Shown: positions 52,278 to 62,091, numbered from the stretch's first letter. The stretch is 64,000 nucleotides of DNA from Clostridium weizhouense (GCF_019431045.1 NZ_JAHXPT010000015.1:38572-102571); one strand, 5' to 3'. Made by a program: numbers and translations. The notes: a model not told the origin generated them from the sequence alone.

Positions 52278-53382
52278 TTGTCAGTAAGTAATGAAAAAGT
52301 AAAGCTTGATGAAGTTTTAAAGTTTTTATTTTCTACTTCTAAAAAGGTTTTGGTTAATTTATTAAATGGAATTTTTAAAGAAAATTTTGATACTGATGAA
52401 GTTGAGTTATCAGTAAGTAACAATGAATTTAGGCATATGAAAGAAAATAACAGATTCAAAATGTTATGATTATTTTTCATCAGGCAAGGAAATCAGATTA
52501 ACCTCATAGCAAGTCTATTAGGTCAATCTGTTGACGTAGCATGAAGGAAAATAGGCTTGGCAGATGGATTTGTTATTTTTTGAATATGCCTTTTATAATG
52601 GACACATTTGATACTTTAAGAGGAGATGTATTTTTTGATATATTAAATAATGAAACAAGCAATAAAGTTAGTTACCATTTAGAGTTTCAAACTAAAAATG
52701 ATAGTACAATGGTAATAAGAATGTTTGAATATGGATTTAAAAAAGGTAAAGAACAAGCTGGAAATAGGGATGACTTTAAAACTATATATTTTCCTAAACA
52801 AAAGGTAATATTTATTGAGCGTAATAATAATATAAAAGGTGATATAAAGTTAAAAATAGTTTTATCTGATAAACAGAGTTTTATTTATTCTGTACCTGTA
52901 ATGAAATATTGGGAATATACTGATAAGGAACTTATAGAAAATAAGATGTATCCTTTGTTGCCATTACAATTATTTAATTTAAGGAAAGAATTAGAGTATT
53001 TTAGAAGAAAAAATGATATTGAAAATATAAAAAGTTATCAATTAAAGCAAAGGACATTGCATCAAAGATAGCAAATGAATCAAAGGATTTGTTTGAAAAA
53101 GATGAAATAGTAGGTGAAGATTTTCATAAGATGTTGCTTGCAATTCAAAATTTAATTGAATATTTAAATAGAAATTATTTTAATGATAAAAGATTAGAGG
53201 AAGAGGTGACAATGACAAAAACATTATATGATCCAATAGTAGAGAAAAAAAGAATTGAAAAAAAGGCAAAAGAAACAGCAATAAAGGCAATAAAAATGGG
53301 AATGACTAATGAAGTAATAAATGAATTAACTGGATTAAGTGATAAAGAAATAAATGATATAAGAAAAGAGCAAAGCCATTAA
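52278..53382 (+). pseudogene. Rpn/PD-(D/E)XK nuclease-transposase, disrupted
   Basis: Homologous pieces in three frames: 52278-52430 from a TTG (VSNEKVKLDEVLKFLFST..., EVELSVSNNEF), 52592-about 53045 (LRGDVFFDILNN, VSYHLEFQTKNDSTMVIRMFEYG, IFIERNN, YSVPVMKYWEYTDKELIE) and about 53048-53382 (KDIASKIANESKDLFEKDEI..., TGLSDKEINDIRKE). Break 1 is a family A repeat (52431-52591): removing it with one TTT copy restores NEF-IMDTFDTLRGDVFF in one frame. Break 2 is a frameshift near 53045. The intact protein would be a recombination-promoting nuclease of about 310 residues. Confidence 0.85.
52431..52591. repeat. Family A repeat (161 bp) inserted in the Rpn gene
   Basis: Begins AGGCATATGAAAGAAAATAA and ends TTATTTTTTGAATATGCCT; flanked by TTT on both sides (52428-52430, 52592-52594). 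Reverse orientation relative to the 57080 copy, with which it shares an inner CTGCGTCA.CA-like block. Direct evidence that family A moves. Confidence 0.85.
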
Positions 53383-53384
53383 TA

Positions 53385-53620
53385 AAATTTGATAAACTTA
53401 TACTATTTAACTATTAATTGAGAAGTCAGAGCGAAAAGCTCTGGCTTCTTTTTTTTAATTTATTTAAAAGTTTTTATATTTTTTTAGAATATTCGTTTCT
53501 AATGGATATATATTATTTAGAAGCTTAATTTACATAACTTATATAAAGAAGTGTATTAAATTAATAAATAAAAATTAATGTATATGATAAAAAATTAGAA
53601 GGGATGGTTTTTAATAATAA
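53385..53620 (+). repeat. Duplicate of the 50260-50720 upstream region, without the family B element
   Basis: Shares with 50293-50449 plus 50675-50720 the terminator (AGAAGTCAGAG...TTCTTTTTT), TTAGAATATTNGTTTCTAAT, ACATAACTTATATAAAGAAG and GATAAAAAATTAGAAGGG. Includes the terminator at 53421-53456. It supplies a similar promoter/leader to the AAA ATPase gene. Confidence 0.8.
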
Positions 53621-53701
53621 TCAGTATTATGTTTAAATAAATTTATCTATGGTAGAATATAGGTATAGAGTGACGGAAAGAAAAAAGGAAGTGATTTTGC
53701 C

Positions 53702-55285
53702 ATGGAAAAGGAATTTAATATAACTGGAACATGTATACCAAATATGCATTACATGGTTGATATATCTAATAAATTAGATGGTGTTATTAAGTTAATTAAA
53801 AAAGGAAAGTATTTTATAATAAATAGACCTAGACAGTATGGAAAAACCACTACTTTATTTTTGTTGAATAATAAATTAAAAGAAACAGAGGATTATTTAC
53901 CAATAAAAATAAGTTTTGAAGGTATTGGAGATTTAATTTTTGAAAATGAAAATAGCTTTTCAAAAGAATTTTTGCAAATATTAGCAGATACTGTATTATT
54001 AAATAATTTAGAGTTGGCTGATTTTTTGGAAGAACAAAAAAATAATGTATGTAATTTTAGTGGTTTATCAAGAGTTATAACTAAATTTATTATTAAATCT
54101 GATAAAAAAGTGGTATTAATGATAGATGAAGTTGATAAAAGTAGCAATAACCAGCTCTTTTTGAGTTTCTTAGGTATGCTTAGAAATAAGTACTTACTTA
54201 GAAATGAAGGATTAGATTATACTTTTCATAATGTAATTCTTGCAGGGGTTCATGATGTTAAAACTTTAAAAGTAAAGATAAGACCTGATGAAGAGCATAA
54301 ATATAATAGTCCATGGAATATAGCTACTGATTTTGATTTGGATATGAGTTTTTCTGTAGAAGAAATAAAAACAATGCTTGATGATTATGTGAAATATAAA
54401 AAAGTAAACTTAGATAAAGATTATTTTTCAGAAAAAATTTACTTCTATACTTCAGGATATCCATTCTTGGTAAGTAAACTTTGTAAGATTATAGATGAAA
54501 AAATAATGCCAGAAAATGAGCTGAAGTGGAATAAAGAATATATTGATATGGCAGTAAATCAGTTATTAAAAGAAAGTAATACTAATTTTGATAGCCTTAT
54601 TAAAAATATAGAGAATAATAGTAAACTTAAAGAACTTATAAAGAAGATAATTTTAGATGGTTATGAGATTAGCTATAATCAGGATAATCAAGTTATAGCA
54701 ATAGGAATAATGTACGGAATATTTAAGAATTATAATGGAAAAGTTAAAATTCATAATAGAATATATGAACAAAGAATTTATAATTATATGAGTTCATTAA
54801 TAGAGACTTCGATAGATTTAGGAGCTTATAATGAAAGAAAAAAATTTATAAAATCTGATGGGGATTTAGATGTAGAAAAGATACTTATAAAGTTTCAAGA
54901 GTTTATGAAACATGAGTATTCAAAGAAAAGAGAAGGATTTTTAGAAGAGGATGGACGATTAGTTTTCTTAGCATTTATAAATCCAATAATAAATGGAGTA
55001 GGTTTTGCTTTTAAGGAAGTAAAAGGTGGAGAAGAAAAAAGATTTGATATAGTAATAACTTATAATAGAAAGATGTATATTTTAGAGCTTAAAATCTGGA
55101 GAGGAGAAGAGTATCGTCAAAAAGGTTTAATTCAGTTAGGCCAATATTTAGATCAATATGAATTAGACGAGGGATATCTTCTAATATTTGATTTTAGAAA
55201 AACAGAAAATAATATGGGAAAGATAGATAATGATGTAGTTGAAATTAATGAGAAGAAAAAGAAAATAACATCAGTATATTGTTGA
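53702..55285 (+). CDS. AAA ATPase (AAA_35-like) with C-terminal PD-(D/E)XK nuclease domain
   Basis: 527 residues. Walker A NRPRQYGKTTTLFLL (about residues 40-55), Walker B VVLMIDEVDKS (about 138-148), FTSGYPFLVSKLCKIID. C-terminal nuclease-like core EEKRFDIVITYNRKMYILELKIWRGEEYRQKGLIQLGQYLDQYELDEGYLLIFDF (D...ELK) about 445-500. Common accessory protein in Bacteroides and Clostridium, often multi-copy; suspected in mobile-element or defence functions but uncharacterised. Lies next to a broken Rpn nuclease, in an accessory region. Confidence 0.85.
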   Translation: MEKEFNITGTCIPNMHYMVDISNKLDGVIKLIKKGKYFIINRPRQYGKTTTLFLLNNKLKETEDYLPIKISFEGIGDLIFENENSFSKEFLQILADTVLLNNLELADFLEEQKNNVCNFSGLSRVITKFIIKSDKKVVLMIDEVDKSSNNQLFLSFLGMLRNKYLLRNEGLDYTFHNVILAGVHDVKTLKVKIRPDEEHKYNSPWNIATDFDLDMSFSVEEIKTMLDDYVKYKKVNLDKDYFSEKIYFYTSGYPFLVSKLCKIIDEKIMPENELKWNKEYIDMAVNQLLKESNTNFDSLIKNIENNSKLKELIKKIILDGYEISYNQDNQVIAIGIMYGIFKNYNGKVKIHNRIYEQRIYNYMSSLIETSIDLGAYNERKKFIKSDGDLDVEKILIKFQEFMKHEYSKKREGFLEEDGRLVFLAFINPIINGVGFAFKEVKGGEEKRFDIVITYNRKMYILELKIWRGEEYRQKGLIQLGQYLDQYELDEGYLLIFDFRKTENNMGKIDNDVVEINEKKKKITSVYC

Positions 55286-55286
55286 G

Positions 55287-55326
55287 GAAGTTTGCTTAGT
55301 GTTGTAATCACTAAGCTTCTTCTTTA
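55287..55326 (+). terminator. Terminator after the AAA ATPase gene
   Basis: GAAG..GCTTAGTG / CACTAAGC..CTTC hairpin with CTTTATG tail. Confidence 0.7.
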
Positions 55327-55471
55327 TGTGATACCGAATTTAAAATAAAAATTTAATTTCATTATAGAATCAGATCGGATATGGTTTTAAGTTTAATCTA
55401 TTTTTATTTTAAGAAAAAGTATTATAGTTCGAAAAATAATAGGAGAGTTTAATTTATAACATATATAAATT

Positions 55472-56926
55472 ATGAATGGACGTGAGATAGTGAATGATAA
55501 TATAGATTTATTAAAAAAGCAACTTAAGGAAAATATAGAATTACTTATTGATAATAACAAATTTCAAGAGGCAATAAAGATAGTAGATGAATATTTAAGA
55601 ATATCTCCTAATGATGCTGATATGTATTCTATTAAAAGTGTTATTTTTATTATGCAAGGTTTCTTAGGTCAAGCAGAAGCTATTTTAAAAGAAGGTATTC
55701 GTAAGAATAATGATAATTTTGATTTACTTTATAACTTAGGTTATATTTATGAGCAAAATAAAAATTATAATGAAGCAATAATTATTTATAAGGTAGCTAA
55801 AAGAGCAACTAAAGATATTAAATTAAAACAATTAGTAAAAGAAAAGCTAATAGAACTTAATGAAGATGAAAAAAAATATAGAGTAATTTTATATGGAGAT
55901 TATAATAATGCCTTTAATTTAAAAAGTGAGTTATATGAATGGGAGATTATTGGAATATGCAGTGAAAATAATTTGGAAGGTAGTATTTCTGTACATAATT
56001 TAAATAACTATGACTATGATTTTCTATTTGTTGTAGATGAAATAAATAAAACAAATAGAATAAGTATTCAGCATATTATGGATATTGCTAAAAATAAAAA
56101 TATTTATTTTATAGAAGACTATAAAGTTTCTGTAATTGAAGGACTGGATTACAAGATATCAAAATTAATTGGACAGAATAATATAAATGGACTTGTTATG
56201 GGATTGTCTTATGGAGAAGTCGGAATAAAAGCAGAATCTTTATTAGATAATTTTATTAATTTTTCATTATCATCACAGGATTTATATTATGATTTTTTAT
56301 TATTAAAAAAATTATATATGTTTAAGCAAGTAAAAGATAATTTAAAGTATGTAGTAATAAATTTAGCATATTATTCATTTGATTATGATATGACACAAAC
56401 AATATCTAAAAATAGAATTCATAGATATTTAGATTATTTTAAGGAATATCATAATAATAATGACATTATTAATGTGGATATAGAGAAATATTTTTATGAA
56501 AAAAGAATTACTTTTAATGATTATATAGAGATGCAAAATTTAAAACAAGAATCAATATTAAATATTAATGATCCTAATGGACAACATGAAGCTAAGAAAA
56601 ATTTAACTATGAATTATATAAATACAAGAAATGAATATGAAAATATATTTGATGAATATATAAGGTTTTTAATTGATAATAATATAAAACCAGTAGTAGT
56701 TATATGTCCAACTAGCAAGTATTATAGAGGATGTTATGATTATAGAAATAAAAAAGAGTGTTTTTATGATATATTAAATAGATTTAGATTAAAATATGAA
56801 TTTCAAGTAATTGATTATTTTGATAGTGAATTATTTGAAGATAATGATTTCTGGGATTATTCTCATTTGAATGATAAAGGAGCGGAAAAATTCACACAAA
56901 TATTAAATAAACAAATTAATTGGTAA
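55472..56926 (+). CDS. TPR protein with C-terminal SGNH-like region
   Basis: 484 residues. Residues 10-125 hold about three TPRs (QEAIKIVDEYLRISPNDADM, QAEAILKEGIRKNNDNFDLL, YNEAIIIYKVAKRATKD). The middle part has YRVILYGDYNNAFNL...WEIIGICSEN, a small Rossmann-like module. The C-terminal half has GLSYGEVGI and ends DYSHLNDKGAEKFTQIL, the first and last blocks of SGNH/GDSL-type esterases. A polysaccharide or glycan O-acylation role is possible. The RBS (AGGAGAG, 55441) is far from ATG 55472, so the start is uncertain. Confidence 0.65.
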   Translation: MNGREIVNDNIDLLKKQLKENIELLIDNNKFQEAIKIVDEYLRISPNDADMYSIKSVIFIMQGFLGQAEAILKEGIRKNNDNFDLLYNLGYIYEQNKNYNEAIIIYKVAKRATKDIKLKQLVKEKLIELNEDEKKYRVILYGDYNNAFNLKSELYEWEIIGICSENNLEGSISVHNLNNYDYDFLFVVDEINKTNRISIQHIMDIAKNKNIYFIEDYKVSVIEGLDYKISKLIGQNNINGLVMGLSYGEVGIKAESLLDNFINFSLSSQDLYYDFLLLKKLYMFKQVKDNLKYVVINLAYYSFDYDMTQTISKNRIHRYLDYFKEYHNNNDIINVDIEKYFYEKRITFNDYIEMQNLKQESILNINDPNGQHEAKKNLTMNYINTRNEYENIFDEYIRFLIDNNIKPVVVICPTSKYYRGCYDYRNKKECFYDILNRFRLKYEFQVIDYFDSELFEDNDFWDYSHLNDKGAEKFTQILNKQINW

Positions 56927-56951
56927 TATTAGATTAATTATAAAACAAAGA

Positions 56952-57001
56952 AGGAACAGTAGATAGTTTTGTGAAAAACCAAAATTGTCTACTGTTCTTA
57001 T
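56952..57001 (+). terminator. Terminator after the TPR/SGNH gene
   Basis: GAACAGTAGA(T)A / T(G)TCTACTGTTC with a further inner AGTTTTG / CAAAATT pairing and a TTATAAT tail. Confidence 0.75.
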
Positions 57002-57079
57002 AATATTTAAGAATAAAATTATTGTTATAGTTCAAATAAAGCAACCAATAGCTGAATATATTTATAGTAACGATATATA

Positions 57080-57237
57080 AGGTGCATTTCAAAAATAATA
57101 GATCTGTATGCTCGTATATTTTGCGTCATACTGCGTCAGCAAATTTAGCTAATAGTTTTTTATTAACTGAACTTGTTTTCTTGTTAGATTAATAATATAC
57201 AACGCCTCTTTGGTTTACTATTTTATTTCATGTGCCT
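57080..57237. repeat. Family A repeat, 158 bp
   Basis: AGGTGCATTTCAAAAATAATAG ... CTATTTTATTTCATGTGCCT. Internal CATACTGCGTCAGCAAATTT and ATATACAACGCC blocks are shared with the 62334 copy. Confidence 0.85.
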
Positions 57238-57277
57238 AAATATATTGAGTTATAAGGGGGAAGGGGTTGGCTTTACT

Positions 57278-57682
57278 ATGAAAAAAATATTAGTACCAAT
57301 TGATGGATCAGAAAGAAGTATGAAGTCTTTAGAATTTATAAAAGGATTATTTCCAAAGGATACGATTGAATTAACGATAATGCATGTGCAAGAATTAGTT
57401 TTTATGAATGGAATGATGATAATTAATGAATTTGAAAATTCTAAACAATTAGGTCAGAGGATAGTTGATGTAGCATCAGAAAGAATGAAAGAATATTCAC
57501 CTAAAACTTATTTGAGTTTTGGATATGCTGGAGAAGAAATTATAAAGAAATCGAGAGATGATGATACTGATATTATAGTTATGACAAAATCAACTAAAAG
57601 AGGATTAACTAAAATGATAGGATCAGTAGCGACTTTTGTTGTAAAGCATACTAAATGTATTGTTATGATTATACCTGAGTAA
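57278..57682 (+). CDS. Universal stress protein UspA family
   Basis: 134 residues from the ATG at 57278; GGGG (57259-57265) lies upstream. MKKILVPIDGSERSMKSLEFI, IMHVQEL, DDDTDIIVMTKSTKRGLTKMIGSVATFVVKHTKCIVMII. The ATP-binding G-2x-G-9x-G(S/T) motif is altered (TKSTKRGLTKMIGSVA), with the final GSV present. Single-domain; no operon partner. Confidence 0.9.
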   Translation: MKKILVPIDGSERSMKSLEFIKGLFPKDTIELTIMHVQELVFMNGMMIINEFENSKQLGQRIVDVASERMKEYSPKTYLSFGYAGEEIIKKSRDDDTDIIVMTKSTKRGLTKMIGSVATFVVKHTKCIVMIIPE

Positions 57683-57907
57683 TATTAAAATTATATAGTT
57701 ATTTGATTTATTGGATAATTTTTATTGAAATATATAATGAAGGCAAGTTAACAACAAGTTATTAATTATAAATAAAACTATAAGATAAAAGTAGTTATTT
57801 AAATAAAGGATTTAGAAGAAATAATAATTTGAAGCATTAAATTTTGGAGTAAAATAGTGAGTATTAACAATGGAAAAGATTGTATGAAAATATTATAATA
57901 ATATATG

Positions 57908-57946
57908 ATAGCACTTTCATTAATTATGATGTAAGTGCTATTTTAT
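57908..57946 (+). terminator. Hairpin terminator
   Basis: ATAGCACTT / AAGTGCTAT perfect stem with TTTTATAT tail. Between 57683 and 58085 there are also family A end remnants (about 58000-58053, ending TTCATATGCCTT). Confidence 0.7.
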
Positions 57947-58085
57947 ATAGGAAGAACCTCTACTTTATTTTGGGTCAATAGTTTAGACGTAGACTAATGA
58001 AAAATAATCAAGGTATTTTGGACTCGTTATTTTCGTTCATATGCCTTATAATAAGTAATATTATGTGAATTAGGAGAAACGATTA

Positions 58086-59033
58086 ATGGAATCTAATTTT
58101 AAGGTAAAAATAGAAGCGAATAAATTATCAAAGATAGAGTATATAATAAAAGATAAATCTGATATAACAATAGGAAGATTTTACATACTAGAGTTAGATG
58201 ATTTAATTAAGAAATGTGATATAAAGCTTAAATTTTATAAAACATATGAATATGAGTTACTTAAAGAAGCATTAAATCTTATTCTTAAAGCTGTGTTTAA
58301 AGATTTAAATATATTTAAGGTTAATGTTAAAGCCACAGAGGGGGTAGATATTAATCCGTTTCTAGATTTGGGTTTTACTTTAGAAGGTGTTTTTAGTCAA
58401 AATGAATATTATAATGGTGAATATTTAGATGAACTATCATTTGGGATAACACGTATAGAATATAACAATAAGACTAAATTTTCATTTATAGAGTTACAAG
58501 GAGATAATATAGTATTGAGAAATTTAACTCCAGGTAATGCTGAAGAGTTATTAGATTATTATATAAGGAATAAAGAACATTTAGCACCGTTTGAACCTAC
58601 TAGGGATAATAATTTTTATACACTAGAATGTCAGAGAAATCTTTTAAATGAAAGTTATAGACAATTTTTAAATGGATCTAGTATTGAAGTTGGGATTTTT
58701 AGAGACGATAAATTTATTGGAAAGCTAAAACTATCTAGTATAGTATGTGGAGTTTTTAAAAGTGGTATTTTAGGCTATTCAATTGATAAAACTGAAGAGG
58801 GTAAAGGATATATGAAGGAGGCAGTAAATATGTTTCTTAAATATATTTTTGATGAAGAAGGACTTCACAGGGTTGAGGCCTCTGCATTAGTAGATAATGA
58901 CAGATCTAAGGGTGTGTTAAAGAAATGTGGATTCAAAGAATTGGGATTAAATGAAAAATATTTACTAATAGATGGAAAATGGAAGGATCATTTGACGTAT
59001 TATATTATAAAAGAAGAATTTTATAGAAAATAA
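58086..59033 (+). CDS. Tandem GNAT acetyltransferase
   Basis: 315 residues with two GNAT-like halves. N-terminal half (1-135): incomplete domain with KVNVKATEGVDINPFLDLGFTLEGVFSQNEYYNGEYLDELSFGITR, the end of a RimJ/RimL-type fold. C-terminal half (140-315): complete, with IVLRNLTPGNAEELL, EVGIFRDDKFIGKLKLSSI, GYSIDKTEEGKGYMKEAVNMFLKYIF (acetyl-CoA loop, Gly-rich variant), LHRVEASALVDNDRSKGVLKKCGFKELGLNEKYLLIDGKWKDHLTYYI, typical of ribosomal-protein-alanine N-acetyltransferases. Substrate unknown. Confidence 0.82.
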   Translation: MESNFKVKIEANKLSKIEYIIKDKSDITIGRFYILELDDLIKKCDIKLKFYKTYEYELLKEALNLILKAVFKDLNIFKVNVKATEGVDINPFLDLGFTLEGVFSQNEYYNGEYLDELSFGITRIEYNNKTKFSFIELQGDNIVLRNLTPGNAEELLDYYIRNKEHLAPFEPTRDNNFYTLECQRNLLNESYRQFLNGSSIEVGIFRDDKFIGKLKLSSIVCGVFKSGILGYSIDKTEEGKGYMKEAVNMFLKYIFDEEGLHRVEASALVDNDRSKGVLKKCGFKELGLNEKYLLIDGKWKDHLTYYIIKEEFYRK

Positions 59034-59155
59034 CTTTAATTATGGGATATACAAGTCTTATGTAAGTATGATAAAATTTTCATATAAATGTTGTGATACA
59101 AGTTCCACAATTCAAATTATTTTAATAAATGTAGAATTTAAATTACAATTAGAAT

Positions 59156-59195
59156 ACTTATAGTATTATTATTAATTAAAGATAATACTATAAGT
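59156..59195. terminator. Perfect 14-bp hairpin
   Basis: ACTTATAGTATTAT / ATAATACTATAAGT with 12-nt loop. No T-run, so terminator function is uncertain. The rest of 59034-59330 is AT-rich with no gene. Confidence 0.45.
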
Positions 59196-59330
59196 GGTAG
59201 TATAAATAATGTTAACTTTAAGCTTATTATCGAATAACTAAAAACTTTATTTATAATTTAGAATAAATATATAGTTTATATTAATTAAAAGGCATAATAA
59301 ACTGTATATATATTAGAAGGAGAAAAAAGG

Positions 59331-60182
59331 ATGATGGTAATACTTAATAAAAATGAAGTAGTATCAAAGGTATTTAATAATAATATAGTTTTAGTTAATT
59401 CATCTGGAAAAGAAAAGATACTTTTTGCAAAAGGTATAGGCTTTGGTAAGAAACCTGGTGTAATTATACCTAAAGGTACAGAAGTAGATAAAGTATTTAC
59501 TATAGAAAATAAACAAAATATAGAAAATCTTAATAATATAGTTAAAAAAATTAATGATGATTTCTTTGCAGTTTGTGAAGAGGCTATTTATGAAATATCT
59601 AAACAATTAGATGATGAATTAAATGAACACATACATGTTGGACTTATAGATCACTTATATTTTTCAGTTGAGAGATTAAAAAATAAAGAAGTAATTGAAA
59701 ATCCATTTTTAGTTGAAACAGAAACTTTGTATCCTAAAGAGTTTACATTAGCTAGGATAGTTGCTCAAAGAGTAGGAGAATATTCAAAAGTAAAGATACC
59801 TGATGGTGAAGTAGCATTTATTGCACTTCATATACATTCTGCTTTAAATGATGGAAAAATTTCTAATACAATTAAAAATACATTTTTAAGTAGTACTATA
59901 GCAGAGCATGTTGAATATAGATTGGGTATAAAAATAGATAAAAAATCTTTAGATTATGCAAGATTTTGTACTCATATAAAATTTGCTATACAAAGAATAA
60001 TGGATAATTCATGTGTTCATAATGATTTATCTAAAGTAATTAAAAATACTTATAAAGATTCATATTCTATAGCAGAAGAAGTTTGTGAAATTATTGAAAG
60101 TGAACTTGATGTAAAAGTTAAAAGTGATGAGGTAGCATTTTTAACAATTCATATTGAAAGATTTAAAGGAACTACAGAATAG
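59331..60182 (+). CDS. glcT: Transcription antiterminator GlcT (BglG/SacY family)
   Basis: 283 residues. RNA-binding CAT domain (1-58: LNKNEVVSKVFNNNIVLVNSSGKEKILFAKGIGFGKK). PRD1 with His in EHIHVGLIDHLYFSVER and GEVAFIALHIHSAL; PRD2 with FCTHIKFAIQRIMDN and DEVAFLTIHIERF. It lies directly upstream of ptsG whose leader has a RAT/terminator pair, so it controls glucose PTS expression through EIIBC-dependent phosphorylation. RBS AGAAGGAG; ATG at 59331 or 59334. Confidence 0.94.
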   Translation: MMVILNKNEVVSKVFNNNIVLVNSSGKEKILFAKGIGFGKKPGVIIPKGTEVDKVFTIENKQNIENLNNIVKKINDDFFAVCEEAIYEISKQLDDELNEHIHVGLIDHLYFSVERLKNKEVIENPFLVETETLYPKEFTLARIVAQRVGEYSKVKIPDGEVAFIALHIHSALNDGKISNTIKNTFLSSTIAEHVEYRLGIKIDKKSLDYARFCTHIKFAIQRIMDNSCVHNDLSKVIKNTYKDSYSIAEEVCEIIESELDVKVKSDEVAFLTIHIERFKGTTE

Positions 60183-60192
60183 AAATCAAACT

Positions 60193-60221
60193 TTTACAAA
60201 AATAAGTTTTTATGTTATTAT
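60193..60221 (+). promoter_or_regulatory. ptsG promoter
   Basis: TTTACA (60193-60198), 17-bp spacer, TATTAT (60216-60221), just 15 bp before the RAT. Confidence 0.65.
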
Positions 60222-60235
60222 AAAACCATAAAATT

Positions 60236-60342
60236 AAGGTGTAACTGGTAATGCAGGCAAGACTTAATATAGGCAAAGAAAAATTTATTATTTATACAGG
60301 ATAAATAATAGGTTTTTCTGGGCTTATATCTAAGTCTTTTTT
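60236..60342 (+). promoter_or_regulatory. RAT antiterminator and overlapping terminator of ptsG
   Basis: RAT: GTGTAACTG, 6 nt, CAGGCAAGACTT. The terminator stem uses the RAT's right side, AAGACTTA...TAAGTCTT, and continues as a rod (ATATAGGC.., AGAAAAATTTATTATTTA / TAAATAATA..TTTTTCT), ending in TTTTTT (60336-60341). GlcT binding would stabilise RAT and let transcription reach ptsG. Confidence 0.85.
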
Positions 60343-60422
60343 ATTTTGAAATTTTTAAGTTAGCCGACTTAAAGTAATTTCATTTACATTTTTATTATTT
60401 ATAAAGTAGGAGGAATAAGTTT

Positions 60423-62072
60423 ATGCTTAAATATTTACAAAGAATAGGTAAAGCTATAATGTTACCAATCGCAGCATTACCTATAGCAGGAATATTACTT
60501 GGTCTTGGTGGCGCATTATTAGGAATAAAAGGATTAGATAATCCACCATCTGTTTATCAACCATTAATAGCATTTGTTAGTATACCATTTGTTACGGCTA
60601 TATTAACAGTAATGAAAAATATTGGAGATATTATTTTTGGTAATTTACCAGTATTATTTGCAGTAGGAGTTGCAGTAGGTTTAGCTAATAAAGATAAAGG
60701 TACAGCAGCACTAGCTTCAGTATTTGGATTTATAGTAATGAATAAAGTTGTTTCAACTTTACTTATTTTAGGTGTTACTCAATTAGGAGTTGTTACACCT
60801 GATAATGTTGGAATTTATAAAACATATGTAACAGAAAATTTAGGTATATTTACATTAAATATGTCAGTGTTCGGCGGTATTATAACAGGTATAGTTACAG
60901 CAATATTACATAATAAATATCATGAAATTCAATTACCACAAATTATAGGATTCTTCTCAGGATCAAGATTTGTTCCAATTGTTACTTCAGTAGTAATGGC
61001 ATTAATAGGTGGAGTTTTAGCATTCGCATGGCCAATCGTTCAAGATGGTATTGCACACATAGCAAATTTTGTTAGAGATGCAGGTCCAATAGGAACTTTC
61101 TTATATGGAGTAATTGAAAGAGCATTAATACCATTTGGTTTACACCATGTATTCTATACACCATTCTGGTTTGGATCATTTGTTGATGCTCAAGTATTAG
61201 TTAATGGATCATGGCAATCAGTAGCAGGAGCTAACACTGGTTACTTTGCACAATTATCAAGTATGTCAGATTTAGTAGGTGCTTCATCAGATACTATGTC
61301 TACAGTAGTTTCAGGTACAACAAGATTTATGGCAGGTAAATTCCCATTCATGATGTTTGGTTTACCAGCAGCAGCACTTGCAATGTACAAAACAGCAGCA
61401 CCTAGCAAGAAAAAGGTTGTTGGATCGTTATTATTCTCAGCAGCTGTTACAGCATTATTAACAGGTATAACTGAACCATTAGAATTTACATTTTTATTTG
61501 TTGCACCAGTTTTATATGGAATACATTGTTTATTAGCAGGATTATCATTCTTCTTAATGGATATACTAAATGTATTCATAGGTATGACTTTCTCTGGTGG
61601 GTTAATAGACTTCACATTATTTGGTTTACTTCCAGCAGGAGCAGGCGTTCCAACTAACTGGATAAAACTTATAATCGTTGGAATAATCTATGCAGTTGTT
61701 TACTACTTTATATTCTTATTTGTTATTAAGAAATTTAACTTAAAAACACCAGGTAGAGACGAAGATGAAGGAGAAACTAAATTATACACTAAGGCTGATT
61801 TCCAAGCAAAAGGTGGAACAAAAGGTGAAATAGCTGAAAAAGCACCAGCTGTACTTGAAGCTTTAGGTGGAGAAGTAAATATAGTAAGTGTTGATGCTTG
61901 TATAACAAGACTTAGAGTTGAAGTTAAAGACAAATCTAAGGTAAATAAACCAGAATTAAAAGCATTAGGTGCATCTGGTGTTATGGAAGTAGGTAACGGA
62001 ATACAAGCTATATTCGGTGTTAAAGCAGACGGATATAAAAATGCAATTAACGATATTTTAGGTAATAGATAA
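60423..62072 (+). CDS. ptsG: PTS glucose-specific EIICB component
   Basis: 549 residues. The EIIC domain (1-430) contains RIGKAIMLPIAALPIAGILLG, VMALIGGVLAFAWP, ERALIPFGLHHVFYTPFWF and TGITEPLEFTFLFVAP (the GITEP motif of glucose permeases). A linker leads to the EIIB domain (about 460-549) with phosphocysteine Cys493 in SVDACITRLRVEVKD. No EIIA domain is fused. EIIA is separate at 62581 on the opposite strand. Controlled by GlcT antitermination. Confidence 0.95.
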   Translation: MLKYLQRIGKAIMLPIAALPIAGILLGLGGALLGIKGLDNPPSVYQPLIAFVSIPFVTAILTVMKNIGDIIFGNLPVLFAVGVAVGLANKDKGTAALASVFGFIVMNKVVSTLLILGVTQLGVVTPDNVGIYKTYVTENLGIFTLNMSVFGGIITGIVTAILHNKYHEIQLPQIIGFFSGSRFVPIVTSVVMALIGGVLAFAWPIVQDGIAHIANFVRDAGPIGTFLYGVIERALIPFGLHHVFYTPFWFGSFVDAQVLVNGSWQSVAGANTGYFAQLSSMSDLVGASSDTMSTVVSGTTRFMAGKFPFMMFGLPAAALAMYKTAAPSKKKVVGSLLFSAAVTALLTGITEPLEFTFLFVAPVLYGIHCLLAGLSFFLMDILNVFIGMTFSGGLIDFTLFGLLPAGAGVPTNWIKLIIVGIIYAVVYYFIFLFVIKKFNLKTPGRDEDEGETKLYTKADFQAKGGTKGEIAEKAPAVLEALGGEVNIVSVDACITRLRVEVKDKSKVNKPELKALGASGVMEVGNGIQAIFGVKADGYKNAINDILGNR

Positions 62073-62091
62073 AGATTTATAAAAAAATTAG

